Below the pieces are notes generated by a model that worked only from the letters and a program-made list of their open reading frames with translations, did no database searches and was not told the origin of the DNA. A program made the position numbers and the translations under genes. A DNA stretch of 64,000 nucleotides from Mesorhizobium kowhaii (GTDB lineage: Bacteria > Pseudomonadota > Alphaproteobacteria > Rhizobiales > Rhizobiaceae). The stretch covers positions 1-64,000 of the forward strand of contig NZ_MZXV01000048.1 in assembly GCF_003253745.1 (NCBI RefSeq), given 5' to 3'. Shown piece by piece: positions 38,295 to 47,038 of this stretch. Each line of letters opens with the position of its first letter. Position 1 is the stretch's first letter.

Positions 38295-39287
38295 CTAGAA
38301 CCTTGCGGGACAATCGACATCCACATCCAGCAGCCTTTTCAATTCGGCGTCGAGCGCCATGACCGTGAGTGTGGCGCCGACCATTTCCAGCGAGGTGAAA
38401 TAGTTGCCGATATAGGTCTTGTGGATGCTCAGCCCGCGTCCGGCGATCTCCTGTTCGATCGTGTCGTTGAGGATGTAGAGTTCGTTGACCGGTGTTGCGC
38501 CGAGGCCGGACACGAGGACCGCAACTTCCGTTCCGGCTGCTAGGTCATGATCATCGAGGACGATCTTGACCATCTCTCGCGCTATCTCGGCAGCGGGTTT
38601 CAGCGGTTCGACCCTGACACCCGGTTCACCGTGATGACCGATGCCGACTTCCATCGTGCCCGGCTCGATCGAGAAGTTGGGGTGCCCCACGGCGGGCAGC
38701 GTGCAAGGGCCAAGGCCAACGCCAATTGAGCGGCAGTTGTCGATCGCCGTTTGCGCTATCGCCCGCACGTCGGCGAGACCAGCACCTTCCGCGGCCTTGG
38801 CGCCGGCGCATTTCCACATGAAGATCTCGCCGGCAACGCCTCGGCGCTTGTCGCGCTCATCGGGCCCCGCCGAGCACACATCGTCATTGGCAACGACGGT
38901 TGCGATCTCGATGCCCTCCTTGGCCGCGAGCTTGATGGCCATCTTCACATTCATGTTGTCGCCGGCGTAGTTGCCATAGAGGCAGACGACACCCTTGCCG
39001 CCATCTGCCTCCCGCGCGGCGTCGAAGAAGCTCTTTGCCGTCGGCGACGAAAACAGTTCGCCGACCGCAACCGCATCCAGCATGTTGCGTCCCGTATAGC
39101 CGATGAAGGCCGGCTCGTGGCCGGACCCGCCGCCGGTGATCACGCCGACCTTGCCGCTGACCGGCGCATGGCGGGCGACGATGACACGGGGATTGCTGCC
39201 AAGCCTGACGATGTCGGCATGCGCCTTGACGAAGCCCTTGACCGTATCCTCGACGACCTCGTCGGGATTGTTGATAAACCGCTGCAT
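38295..39287 (-). CDS. dhaK: DhaK-type kinase subunit, probable erythrulose kinase
   Basis: 330 aa from ATG 39287 (GGAG 6 bases upstream). It carries GGGSGHEPAFIGYTGRN, YGNYAGDNMNVKMAIK and GHHGEPG. The covalent substrate His falls at residue 219, the position of His218 in the E. coli enzyme. It lies between a threitol-dehydrogenase-like SDR and its DhaL. In known D-threitol pathways a DhaK-family enzyme phosphorylates D-erythrulose, and that is the likeliest role here; dihydroxyacetone cannot be excluded. Confidence 0.85.
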   Translation of the reverse strand: MQRFINNPDEVVEDTVKGFVKAHADIVRLGSNPRVIVARHAPVSGKVGVITGGGSGHEPAFIGYTGRNMLDAVAVGELFSSPTAKSFFDAAREADGGKGVVCLYGNYAGDNMNVKMAIKLAAKEGIEIATVVANDDVCSAGPDERDKRRGVAGEIFMWKCAGAKAAEGAGLADVRAIAQTAIDNCRSIGVGLGPCTLPAVGHPNFSIEPGTMEVGIGHHGEPGVRVEPLKPAAEIAREMVKIVLDDHDLAAGTEVAVLVSGLGATPVNELYILNDTIEQEIAGRGLSIHKTYIGNYFTSLEMVGATLTVMALDAELKRLLDVDVDCPARF

Positions 39288-39309
39288 TGTTGCTCCAATC
39301 ATGCGCCGC

Positions 39310-40080
39310 TCAGATTATGGTGTAGCCGCCGTCGACCAGAAGGTCGGCGCCGTTGATCATGTCGGCGCCGTTCGATGCCAGAAACAACGCTGCGGCGGCT
39401 ATTTCCTCCGGGAAGGCAAAGCGGCCGGTCGGGATGCGCTGCTTCAACGCCTCGCCGCGCGGCCCGTCCCATGCCTTTCGGCCAAGCTCGGTCAGCACCA
39501 CTGTCGGCGAAATCGTATTGACCGTGATGCCATGCTTGCCCCATTCGGCCGCAAGCGTCTTGGACAGGCCGATGACACCGAATTTCGAGGCGCAGTAGGC
39601 GACGTGCTGGTCGATCGCGACGGTGCCGGCTTGCGAAGCCATGTTGATGATCTTGCCGCCCTTGCCGGCTTTGATCAGGACGCGTCCGGCGGCCTGGGAG
39701 ACCAGGAACGTTCCCTTGAGATTGATGGCGATGGTCTTGTCCCAGGCATCGAGGCTGAGCTCCTCGGCCGGAGCAAGGATGGCGACGCCGGCGCTGTTGA
39801 CGACGATATCGATGTGGCCGAAAGCCGCTTCCGCCGCGGCAAACACGGCCTCCACGGATTGCGGATCGGACACGTCGCAGACGAAGAACTTCGCGCCGTT
39901 GCCGAGTTCGTCGGCTTTCGATCGCGCAACCGATTCATTGATATCGATCACTCCGACGGCAGCACCCTTCAAGGCAAATGCCGATGCAATGGCACTGCCG
40001 ATGCCGGAGGCACCGCCGGTGATCAGGGCGACTTTGCCGCCAAGTGAAAAATTGAGATCGACCTGTATTGAATCAGTCAT
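39310..40080 (-). CDS. dthD: short-chain dehydrogenase, probable D-threitol dehydrogenase
   Basis: 256 aa from ATG 40080. The NAD site is ITGGASGIGSAIA, with NSAG in the middle and the catalytic YCASK. The C-terminus has RIPTGRFAFPEEIAAAALFL and ends DGGYTI, which resembles proteins annotated as D-threitol dehydrogenase. The expected reaction is D-threitol to D-erythrulose with NAD. Kinase and isomerase genes for the next steps flank it. Specificity is inferred; other polyol dehydrogenases of this family are possible. Confidence 0.75.
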   Translation of the reverse strand: MTDSIQVDLNFSLGGKVALITGGASGIGSAIASAFALKGAAVGVIDINESVARSKADELGNGAKFFVCDVSDPQSVEAVFAAAEAAFGHIDIVVNSAGVAILAPAEELSLDAWDKTIAINLKGTFLVSQAAGRVLIKAGKGGKIINMASQAGTVAIDQHVAYCASKFGVIGLSKTLAAEWGKHGITVNTISPTVVLTELGRKAWDGPRGEALKQRIPTGRFAFPEEIAAAALFLASNGADMINGADLLVDGGYTII

Positions 40081-40105
40081 GGTTGTCTTCCCGGCCTGTT
40101 CGAAA

Positions 40106-40133
40106 GTGGGGTGCGCAAGAGAGCACACCCCAC
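40106..40133 (-). terminator. intercistronic hairpin after the third sugar-binding-protein gene
   Basis: GTGGGGTGtGC pairs with GCgCACCCCAC around a 6-base loop, 11 pairs, followed by TTTC on the minus strand. It lies between the binding-protein stop and the SDR start, as in the other transport operons of the window. Confidence 0.6.
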
Positions 40134-40140
40134 GGCTGAA

Positions 40141-41127
40141 TTACTTGCGTGTCGCAAGAAGCTTGTCGACGTTTTCCGCCGTCACCGGCGTCCACGGCAC
40201 ATTGTAGATCTTCTCCTTGCCGTCCTTCCACGGCATGTCCTTGTAGGTTACCCAGATGTCGGACTGGGGCTTGTAGTCACCCTTCTTGGCATTGAAGATG
40301 GCAAGATCGAGCGCCCCTTGTGCCTGGGCACGTGCGTCCTGAAGGATCGACGTCATCTCGCCGTTCTTGACGGCGTGAAGCGCATCGGTGATCCCGTCGA
40401 TGCCGGCAATCGAGAAGCTCTTCACGTCAAGGCCGGCAGCCTTGATCGCCTCGATGGCGCCGAGAGCCATTTCGTCGTTCTGGCCAATCACGCCATTGAT
40501 CTGCTTGGGGTGAGCGGTGAGCCAGTTTTCCATCAGCGTCTGGGCTTCAGCGCGCGACCAGTTCGCCGTCTGATCTTCGAGGATCTTGACATCCGGGCAC
40601 TCGGCAAGCGCCTTCTTGTTGCCTTCGAGACGAGAAATCTGCGCCGACTGACCGACCGGCCCCTCGAGAATGACGACGTTGCCCTTGCAGCCGATCTTGT
40701 CGAGCACGGTCTTGGCTTCCATGTAGCCCGAGATCGTGTCGTCGGAGCCGACATAGGAGGCCAGGAGATCGGAATTGACGCGGGTGTTGGAGCCGACAAC
40801 CGGGATGCCGGCATCGGCGGCCGTCTGTACGGCAGCCGCGCCTGCATCGACGTCGATCGGCGCGAAGATGATCGCGTTGTACTTCTGCGTGGCCATCGTC
40901 TTGAACTGGTCCTGCTGGACCAGGGCATCATAGCGGCCGTCGAAGACCGTCAGTTCGACTTCACCGCTCTTGACGGCAGGGTGGTCCTGGAGCGCTGCCG
41001 CCCAGATCTGCATGAACTCCGCATTCAACCCGTAAGGTGCTGCGCCGATCTTGATCTTCTCCTGCGCCATGGCCGACGAGGCCAGCAGCGCGGTCGCGGA
41101 CGCGAGCGCTATCATCAATGTTTTCAT
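40141..41127 (-). CDS. periplasmic sugar/polyol-binding protein (CUT2), tetritol cluster
   Basis: 328 aa from ATG 41127, with GGAGGT 6 bases upstream. The signal peptide KTLMIALASATALLASSAMA is cut before QEKIKIG. The mature part has IIFAPIDVDAGAAAVQTA and VIGQNDEMALGAIEAIKAA, standard for peripla_BP_4 ligand binders. With a threitol-dehydrogenase-like SDR and tetrulose kinases downstream, the ligand is probably a tetritol such as threitol or erythritol. Confidence 0.87.
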   Translation of the reverse strand: MKTLMIALASATALLASSAMAQEKIKIGAAPYGLNAEFMQIWAAALQDHPAVKSGEVELTVFDGRYDALVQQDQFKTMATQKYNAIIFAPIDVDAGAAAVQTAADAGIPVVGSNTRVNSDLLASYVGSDDTISGYMEAKTVLDKIGCKGNVVILEGPVGQSAQISRLEGNKKALAECPDVKILEDQTANWSRAEAQTLMENWLTAHPKQINGVIGQNDEMALGAIEAIKAAGLDVKSFSIAGIDGITDALHAVKNGEMTSILQDARAQAQGALDLAIFNAKKGDYKPQSDIWVTYKDMPWKDGKEKIYNVPWTPVTAENVDKLLATRK

Positions 41128-41211
41128 TTCGTACCTCCACTTTAAGTGAGCGACCGACATGGTTCGCCTATCAACGGACACGCGGTGTGCAGGTCCGATC
41201 CGGAAGGGGGC

Positions 41212-42288
41212 TTAGGCCCCGTAGTTTCGCTTCTGATCAAGCATCACGGCGCCAACGATCAGGGCGCCCTTGAGAACTTGCTGGTAGTAGGATTGGATAC
41301 CCATCAGATCGAGGCCGTTGTTCATGACGCCGATGATCAGCGCGCCAATCAGCGTGCCGGTCACCCGGCCCACCCCTCCCGAAAGACTGGTTCCCCCGAT
41401 CACCACCGCAGCGATCGCGTCCAGCTCATAGGCGATGCCGGCCTGGGGCAGTGCGGAGCCAGTGCGGGCGCTGAGCAGCATTCCGGCAAGGCCGGCAAGA
41501 CCGCCGGAGACGACATAGACGACGAACTGTATACGGGTAATGTTGATGCCCGAGGTCCTGGCAGCGTGGGGGTTGCCGCCGACGGCATAGATGTAGCGGC
41601 CGAAACGGGTCCGGTTGAGGATCCACCAGGAGACGGCAAACACGACAGCCAGAATGACGACCGGGGCCGGTATGCCAAGGACGTCGCCTGTGCCGATCCA
41701 GCGAAACGCCGGCGTCAGCGCGGGAACAGGTCGGCCTCCGCCATAGATGAGGGTCAGTCCGCGCGCTGCCGACAGCATGCCCAGCGTCGCCACGAAGGCC
41801 GGCACCGAAAAGCGCGACACGATCACACCGGAAACGGCGCCGCAGGCAACGCCGACCAAAAGGCCGATGCCGAGGCCGACGACGACTGGATAGGGTGCTC
41901 CGGAAATCCCGGCGGTCGCGGATGTGGTCACGAAGCTGGCGCTGACGAGGCCGGCAAGCGCGACGACGGAGCCGACCGAGAGGTCAATGCCGCGGGTCAG
42001 GATGACGAAGGTCATGCCGATGGCGAGGACACCATTGATCGACGTTTGCAGCAGCACGTTCGAGATGTTGCCGGCTGTCAAAAAGAACTCGTTGGAGACC
42101 GACAGGACCGCAACCAGGATCAGGAAGGCAAAGAAGATACCGTATTCCTGAATCAGCAGCCGGCGCTGCTCCGAACCGAGCCAGCCTTTCGCGTTCTTGT
42201 TGTTTCCAACCGACATCCCTGACTCCTCTGTCGCCGGACGAACACCCTGTCCCTGTTCAGGTTGATAGGTGGACGAGTGATTGGGCAT
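41212..42288 (-). CDS. sugar/polyol ABC transporter permease (CUT2), tetritol cluster
   Basis: 358 aa. The N-terminus is long and hydrophilic, but ATG 42288 has a strong GGGAGG 6 bases upstream, so I keep it; an internal ATG at 42216 is weaker. About nine membrane segments follow, with FVILTRGIDLSVGSVVAL and AAVVIGGTSLSGGVGRVTG. It overlaps the end of the ATPase gene by 32 bases, so it is tightly coupled to it. Confidence 0.88.
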   Translation of the reverse strand: MPNHSSTYQPEQGQGVRPATEESGMSVGNNKNAKGWLGSEQRRLLIQEYGIFFAFLILVAVLSVSNEFFLTAGNISNVLLQTSINGVLAIGMTFVILTRGIDLSVGSVVALAGLVSASFVTTSATAGISGAPYPVVVGLGIGLLVGVACGAVSGVIVSRFSVPAFVATLGMLSAARGLTLIYGGGRPVPALTPAFRWIGTGDVLGIPAPVVILAVVFAVSWWILNRTRFGRYIYAVGGNPHAARTSGINITRIQFVVYVVSGGLAGLAGMLLSARTGSALPQAGIAYELDAIAAVVIGGTSLSGGVGRVTGTLIGALIIGVMNNGLDLMGIQSYYQQVLKGALIVGAVMLDQKRNYGA

Positions 42289-43735
42289 CCGTTTCCTCCC
42301 GGCTGTAGATCCCGGCGCTCTTGCCAGCGCGCATCACCATGATGCGGTCCGACATGCCGAGAACTTCGTCGATTTCCGATGAGATCATCACGACCGTGCC
42401 GCCGGCGGCGGCGAAGTCACTGATGATCCGATAGATTTCACGCTTGGCCCCGACGTCGACACCGCGGGTCGGCTCGTCCAGAAGCAGGACCTTCGGGTTG
42501 CGAAGGAACCATTTTGCGAGCACCACCTTCTGCTGATTGCCGCCTGAAAGGCCGGAAACCGGCATCGTGTCGCGCGCTGCCTTGATCTGGAACTTTTCCC
42601 GCATGTCGCGGCTTGCTTGCGCCTCCCGCGGCCGATCCATGGCGAAGGCGGGGCTCATTTCCGGCAGGCTCGCCATGCAGATGTTGGCGCGTACGGAATC
42701 GGAGAGATTGAGGCCGGTCAGCTTGCGATCCTCGGTGACCAGCGCCAGCCCAAGCGCCATGGCATCGGCCGACCTGGAAATGCTGACCTCGGCACCGTCG
42801 AGCTTGATGCTTCCTGCCGAAGGCTTGTCGAGCCCGAAGAGGCAGTTGAAGATCTCCGTCCGGCCGGCCCCCATCAGGCCGTAAATGCCGAAGATCTCAC
42901 CCTTTCGTGCGCAGAAGGAGATATCCTCGATCTTGTTCGGACACGTAAGCGCGGTAACCTCGAGAACGGTTTCCAAGGTGGGCGTGTTGGTCTTGATGTA
43001 TTCCTCGGACAGTTCACGGCCGACGATCATGCGGATCAGGTTGGGCCGGTCGATGTCTGCGAGTGCTCCGCTGCCGACATAGGCGCCGTCACGGAAGACC
43101 GTGTAGGAATCGGCGATCTGGAAGATCTCCGACAGCCGGTGAGAAACATAAACGATGCCGCGGCCCTGGGCCTGCAGGCGGCGAATCGCGGCAAAGAGGT
43201 GCTGCGCCTCCCGCTCGCCGATCGCCGATGTCGGCTCATCCATGAAGATGACCTCGGCGTCGTGACTGAGTGCCTTGGCGATCTCGACGAGCTGCATCTG
43301 TGCGACGGAGAGGTTCATCATGTATTGTGTGGCTCGAATATCGAATTCGAGATCGTCCAGCAGCTTTTGCGCGGACCGGTTCATCGCGCGAAAATCGATG
43401 CCTCCGAACCGCGCGGAAGGCTCGCGGCCGAGATAGATGTTCTCCGCAACCGTCATGTGAGGGACAGGGCTGAGTTCCTGTTCGATAATGGCAATGCCCG
43501 AGGCCAATGCGTCGGCCGGGCTTGCGAACTCCACGTCCTTGCCGCGGCGGCGGATTGAGCCGGCGTCGCGCTTGAAGATGCCCATCAGTATCTTGAGAAA
43601 GGTCGACTTGCCGGCGCCGTTGCCGCCGCAGAGTGCGTGAACCGTGCCGGCGCGAAGTTGAAAGCGGCCCTCGCGCAAGGCTGCGACGCCACCAAAGGAC
43701 TTCTTCAGCCCTTCCACCTCGAGCAAAAATTCCAC
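42257..43735 (-). CDS. sugar/polyol ABC transporter ATP-binding protein (CUT2), tetritol cluster
   Basis: 492 aa. The start is GTG at 43735 with GGAGGAG about 7 bases upstream. The first ABC domain has GGNGAGKSTFLK and LSVAQMQLVEIAKAL. The second has GLMGAGRTEIF and LSGGNQQKVVLAKWF. It is the first gene of the leftward operon and should be driven from the divergent region 43736-43989. Confidence 0.9.
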   Translation of the reverse strand: MEFLLEVEGLKKSFGGVAALREGRFQLRAGTVHALCGGNGAGKSTFLKILMGIFKRDAGSIRRRGKDVEFASPADALASGIAIIEQELSPVPHMTVAENIYLGREPSARFGGIDFRAMNRSAQKLLDDLEFDIRATQYMMNLSVAQMQLVEIAKALSHDAEVIFMDEPTSAIGEREAQHLFAAIRRLQAQGRGIVYVSHRLSEIFQIADSYTVFRDGAYVGSGALADIDRPNLIRMIVGRELSEEYIKTNTPTLETVLEVTALTCPNKIEDISFCARKGEIFGIYGLMGAGRTEIFNCLFGLDKPSAGSIKLDGAEVSISRSADAMALGLALVTEDRKLTGLNLSDSVRANICMASLPEMSPAFAMDRPREAQASRDMREKFQIKAARDTMPVSGLSGGNQQKVVLAKWFLRNPKVLLLDEPTRGVDVGAKREIYRIISDFAAAGGTVVMISSEIDEVLGMSDRIMVMRAGKSAGIYSREETDAQSLVHLST

Positions 43736-43989
43736 GTCGTTTCTCCTCCCAAGGCGCTCGACACCCCTCCTTGGCGCGAGCCGATCGACACGAATGATCT
43801 TTGTTCTTGGCGTCGATTTTTACAATAGTCGATTAGCACTCGACAAATGTCAAGCATTCGATGAAACTATGAACGCCAACCGTTGGCCGCGGATCGAATG
43901 CACCCGCGGACGCCCAGGGCCCAGGCGCCAGACGGCGCATTGGCGGCATGGTGCGGAGGGCCAACTCAAAATCGAAAGGAAGGAAGCCT
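43736..43989. promoter_or_regulatory. divergent promoter region between the tetritol importer and rpiB
   Basis: 254 bases with an A/T-rich segment at about 43815-43860. That segment carries the inverted repeat GTCGA-TTAGCAC-TCGAC (43828-43844), a plausible operator for the SorC domain of the fusion protein. The rpiB ribosome site GGAAGGAAG is at the right end. Confidence 0.5.
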
Positions 43990-44430
43990 ATGAAGATCGC
44001 TATCGGCGCCGACAGTGCGGGAAAGCCGCTTCTGGATGTGATTGCAGCGCATCTGGCCGGAAAGACCGGCATCACGCTAACGGATTTCAGTCAGCCGGGC
44101 TTTTACGCCGACATATCGCAGACGGTTGCTCGAAAGGTGGTTGAAGGCGAATTCGATCGCGGGTTGCTGTTTTGCGGAACCGGCATCGGCGTTTCGATTT
44201 CCGCCAACAAGGTGCCGGGGATACGCGCCGCACTGACCCACGATACTTACTCGGCCGAGCGGGCCGCCAAGTCCAACAATGCTCAGATCATCACGATGGG
44301 CGCGCGTATGATAGGCCCGGAACTGGCGAAGGCGATTGTCGACAAGTATCTGGCGTCAAACTTCGATCCCACCGGGCCCTCAGCGGAGAACGTCAAGGCC
44401 GTCGATCGTCTTGACCAGATCAAGCGCTAG
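43990..44430 (+). CDS. derI: RpiB/LacAB family sugar-phosphate isomerase, probable D-erythrulose-4-phosphate isomerase
   Basis: 146 aa from ATG 43990 (GGAAGGAAG upstream). It has the RpiB signature LLFCGTGIGVSISANKVPGIRAAL, with the catalytic Cys, and HDTYSAERAAKSNNAQII. RpiB-type enzymes isomerise ribose 5-phosphate, but in tetritol loci the paralogue DerI turns D-erythrulose 4-phosphate into D-erythrose 4-phosphate. It is divergent from the tetritol importer, which supports the DerI reading. A housekeeping RpiB role cannot be excluded. Confidence 0.8.
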   Translation: MKIAIGADSAGKPLLDVIAAHLAGKTGITLTDFSQPGFYADISQTVARKVVEGEFDRGLLFCGTGIGVSISANKVPGIRAALTHDTYSAERAAKSNNAQIITMGARMIGPELAKAIVDKYLASNFDPTGPSAENVKAVDRLDQIKR

Positions 44431-44553
44431 AGCAATTCCAGGAAAATTGGGAACCGGTTTTCCCGGGAAAAGCGTGTAGCGCTTTCCCTAGGGAATTGCG
44501 TCAAAACAAAGAGCTAGAGTGGTTCAGCGTTCCGTGAAACGGTGAACCGCGCT
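44429..44553. repeat. rhizobial-type intergenic palindromic repeat
   Basis: The stretch AGAGCAATTCCAGGAAAA...GGAATTGCGTCAAAACAAAGAGCTAGAG is a variant of a palindromic element I know from many Rhizobiales intergenic regions. Inner arms are CAATTCC (44433-44439) and GGAATTG (44493-44499). A second palindrome GGTTCAgCGTT...AACGgTGAACC occupies 44521-44548. The right part overlaps the 3' end of the pyridoxine oxidase gene. Confidence 0.65.
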
Positions 44554-46114
44554 GGAGACTGCCTGGCGTCGTCAGGATTTCCGGTGCGCCGCCCAACGCC
44601 GTCCAGGTTTCCGCAATGGCGACGATTGCGGCGTTGATCGGTCCGCTCGGGATCGTCGGCATCATCGAGGCGTCGACGACAAAGACGTTGTCGAAGCCGT
44701 TCAACCGCAAGTCGGGGTCGACGACGGCCCCGGCATCACTACCCATCCGGCATGTGCCAGCCGGATGATGATGGGTGGAGGCAGCCCTGGCGATGAAGGC
44801 ATCGAGCTCGTCGTCGGACTGAGCCGATGCACCAGGCAGGACTTCCGCATCTCGCCATTCGTCCAGAGCCGCATGATGGCCGACCTTGCGCGCCCTCTTC
44901 AAGGCCATCCTGAAGACCGTGCGGTCGTGTTCGGTTTCGAGATAATGCGGATCGATGACCGGCGCATCGTTACGGCCGGGCCCGCCCGGTGCGATGCGCC
45001 CGCGGCTTGTCGGATGGGTGACGCCGCACAGGATGGTAAAGGCGGAGCCGTAGGGCGGGGCATTCAGGCCCTCGGCCGCCGACGGCGCGATGACGCAGGC
45101 GAGCACCATGTCGGGACTTCCCGTGGAACGGGTCGGGTCGTCACCATGCAGGTACATCAGCGATTCGGAGTGCTGCAGGCGGGACGGCGGCACCGGCTTT
45201 TTCGTGCTGTAGACATTTCCAAGAGCCAGCAGATGGTCCTGCAGGTTGCGGCCGACATCGCGTCGGTCGGCAAGGCAGCGTATCCCCGCCTGCTTCAGGG
45301 TATCCGGACACCCAATGCCCGACCGCATGAGGATGAGCGGCGTGGACACGGCGCCGGCGCAAAGAACAATCCGGTCGGCGGACAGCGTTCTGGTCTCGCC
45401 CTCGCACACCACGGTCACTCCCGTGACCTTGTGGCCGTTCAGCACGAGATGCTCGACCTCGTGGCCGGCGAGCAAGCTCAGGTTCGGCCGCGCCATGACC
45501 TGCGGCGACAGATAGGCGTCGGCGACGCTCACGCGCTTGCCGTCGCGTATGTTGAGTGAATTGGGGCTGGTGCCGACCAGTTCTCCGCTGTTGTGGTCGC
45601 GCAGCGTCGGGGCGCCCATGGCGCGCCCGGCGGCGATGTAAGCACGCACGACCGGACTGACCTCGGCGTCCGGCAGATACACGTCCAGCGGGCCGCTCCT
45701 GCCGCGTGTCGGCCCGTCGAAGGCTGTGAAGGCTTCGCTGCGGATGAAGCCCGGCAACAATCCCTGATAGGACCAGCGCTCGCCGCCGGCTTGCGCCCAG
45801 GGTTCGAAATCGTCGGGATGGCCGCGCACATAGGCCATTGCATGCAGGCAGCTAGAGCCACCGACGATCTTGCCGCGTGGCCATTCGTGGACGCGGTTGG
45901 CGGTAAAAGGCTGCGGCACGGTCCGGTAGGCCCAGTCGTAGGCGCGGCCCTGGAGCATCGTCCATTTCAGCGGGTCGGCGATATCGGGATCAGCCGGCAT
46001 CGTCCCGGCCTCGATCAGGCCGACCTGGCACGACCGGTCTTCACTGAGCCGGCTGGCAACAACCGAGCCGGCGGATCCGGCGCCGATCACCAGCACGTCG
46101 AAATGATGTTTCAA
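44501..46114 (-). CDS. GMC oxidoreductase, probable pyridoxine 4-oxidase
   Basis: 537 aa. The N-terminal FAD-binding motif is DVLVIGAGSAGSVVASRLSED, and the GMC signatures RGKIVGGSSCLHAMAYVRG and CAGAVSTPLILMRSGIG are present. The catalytic His region is STHHHPAGTCRMG. Pyridoxine 4-oxidase of M. loti is a GMC enzyme that oxidises pyridoxine to pyridoxal with O2. Proximity to lactonase, aminotransferase and pyridoxal dehydrogenase genes supports that role. The last ~15 residues (GSPFHGTLNHSSSLF) are encoded by the palindromic repeat, so the natural C-terminus has probably been replaced or extended. Confidence 0.75.
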   Translation of the reverse strand: MKHHFDVLVIGAGSAGSVVASRLSEDRSCQVGLIEAGTMPADPDIADPLKWTMLQGRAYDWAYRTVPQPFTANRVHEWPRGKIVGGSSCLHAMAYVRGHPDDFEPWAQAGGERWSYQGLLPGFIRSEAFTAFDGPTRGRSGPLDVYLPDAEVSPVVRAYIAAGRAMGAPTLRDHNSGELVGTSPNSLNIRDGKRVSVADAYLSPQVMARPNLSLLAGHEVEHLVLNGHKVTGVTVVCEGETRTLSADRIVLCAGAVSTPLILMRSGIGCPDTLKQAGIRCLADRRDVGRNLQDHLLALGNVYSTKKPVPPSRLQHSESLMYLHGDDPTRSTGSPDMVLACVIAPSAAEGLNAPPYGSAFTILCGVTHPTSRGRIAPGGPGRNDAPVIDPHYLETEHDRTVFRMALKRARKVGHHAALDEWRDAEVLPGASAQSDDELDAFIARAASTHHHPAGTCRMGSDAGAVVDPDLRLNGFDNVFVVDASMMPTIPSGPINAAIVAIAETWTALGGAPEILTTPGSLQRGSPFHGTLNHSSSLF

Positions 46115-46157
46115 TTTGAAAGTCCCCGCACGGGCTCAAAGTCGAGAGGTGACACGA

Positions 46158-46841
46158 TCACGCGGCAAAGGCGCCGGCATTCGACCGTTCCATGATCTGC
46201 CTCTGCACGGACAGCAGGTGCGCGCGCATTGCGGCCTCCGCCGCTTCGGGATCGCGCTGCGAGATCGCTTCGGCGATCAGACGATGCTCGCCGTCGCGCT
46301 GGGCGATCCGCTTGGGGCAGGTGGGGGCGGCGGTGCGCGCAACCTTCACCCGCGCATCGACCCCGACCTGACGCAACATCTTGTAGAATTCTGCCGCGAG
46401 ATGGTTGCGGGCAGCAGCGACGATCGCGAGATGGAAGGCGAAGTCGACCTCACCTGATGGAGCATTCTCCGGCGTGGTTGCCGCGTCCATGATCCGCGCC
46501 GTCTCGAAGGAGGAGGCGCGCAGCGACGCCAACCGGGCAAGGCCCGGCTCCATGATCAGGCGCAATTCCAGAACCTCGATTGGGTTGGTTACCCTGACCA
46601 GTTCCTCCCCGTATCTTGGAAGGGCGGTCGGCGCCCGCCTGGCGCGCGCCGGTTTGAGATCGCCAGAATGACGCAGCACTTCAAGCGCCTTACGAAGCTG
46701 ATGGCGCTTGACGCTCAGGTGTCCTGCAAGATCGCGCTCGGACGGAAGTTTGCCGCCGCCCTGTTGCAACTGGCGGACTGCGGCAATGATGTCGTCGAGA
46801 TCCGATGGTCCGGCCTGTGGCTCGAATGCGTTCAAAACCAA
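46158..46841 (-). CDS. GntR family regulator with FCD domain, probable regulator of B6 degradation
   Basis: 227 aa. The winged helix has LPSERDLAGHLSVKRHQLRKALEVL (about residues 32-56), and the FCD domain has EVDFAFHLAIVAAARNH and HRLIAEAISQRDPEAAEAAMRAHL. It lies between the oxidase and the divergent GMC/cupin operon. The 197-base spacer to its right holds repeated TCAACCAAT/GGTTGAC elements that recur before the cupin gene, which makes it the likely DNA-binding regulator of both. A B6 vitamer or pyridoxate could be the effector. Confidence 0.82.
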   Translation of the reverse strand: MVLNAFEPQAGPSDLDDIIAAVRQLQQGGGKLPSERDLAGHLSVKRHQLRKALEVLRHSGDLKPARARRAPTALPRYGEELVRVTNPIEVLELRLIMEPGLARLASLRASSFETARIMDAATTPENAPSGEVDFAFHLAIVAAARNHLAAEFYKMLRQVGVDARVKVARTAAPTCPKRIAQRDGEHRLIAEAISQRDPEAAEAAMRAHLLSVQRQIMERSNAGAFAA

Positions 46842-46922
46842 ATCTCCTGTCCGATCGGCAGGCGCCGACTCAACGTCCGGTTATCATCATATTGTGACAC
46901 GAAACCTGATGGAAACGGCACT

Positions 46923-46987
46923 CAACCAATTCAACCAATCTACATCCACGTGCGATGGTTGACAACACCAGTTGCGCGATGGTTGAC
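46923..46987. promoter_or_regulatory. cluster of TCAACCAAT / GGTTGAC elements
   Basis: CAACCAAT (46923-46930) and TCAACCAAT (46931-46939) lie in tandem, then GGTTGAC at 46957-46963 and 46981-46987 in the opposite orientation. This is the divergent spacer between the GntR gene and the GMC gene at 47039, and the elements recur at 48685-48727. Probable operator array. Confidence 0.6.
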
Positions 46988-47038
46988 TGACTTCGTTGAC
47001 GGCTGCCATCGCGGCTGTCCTTCTCCCGAGGATCATGC

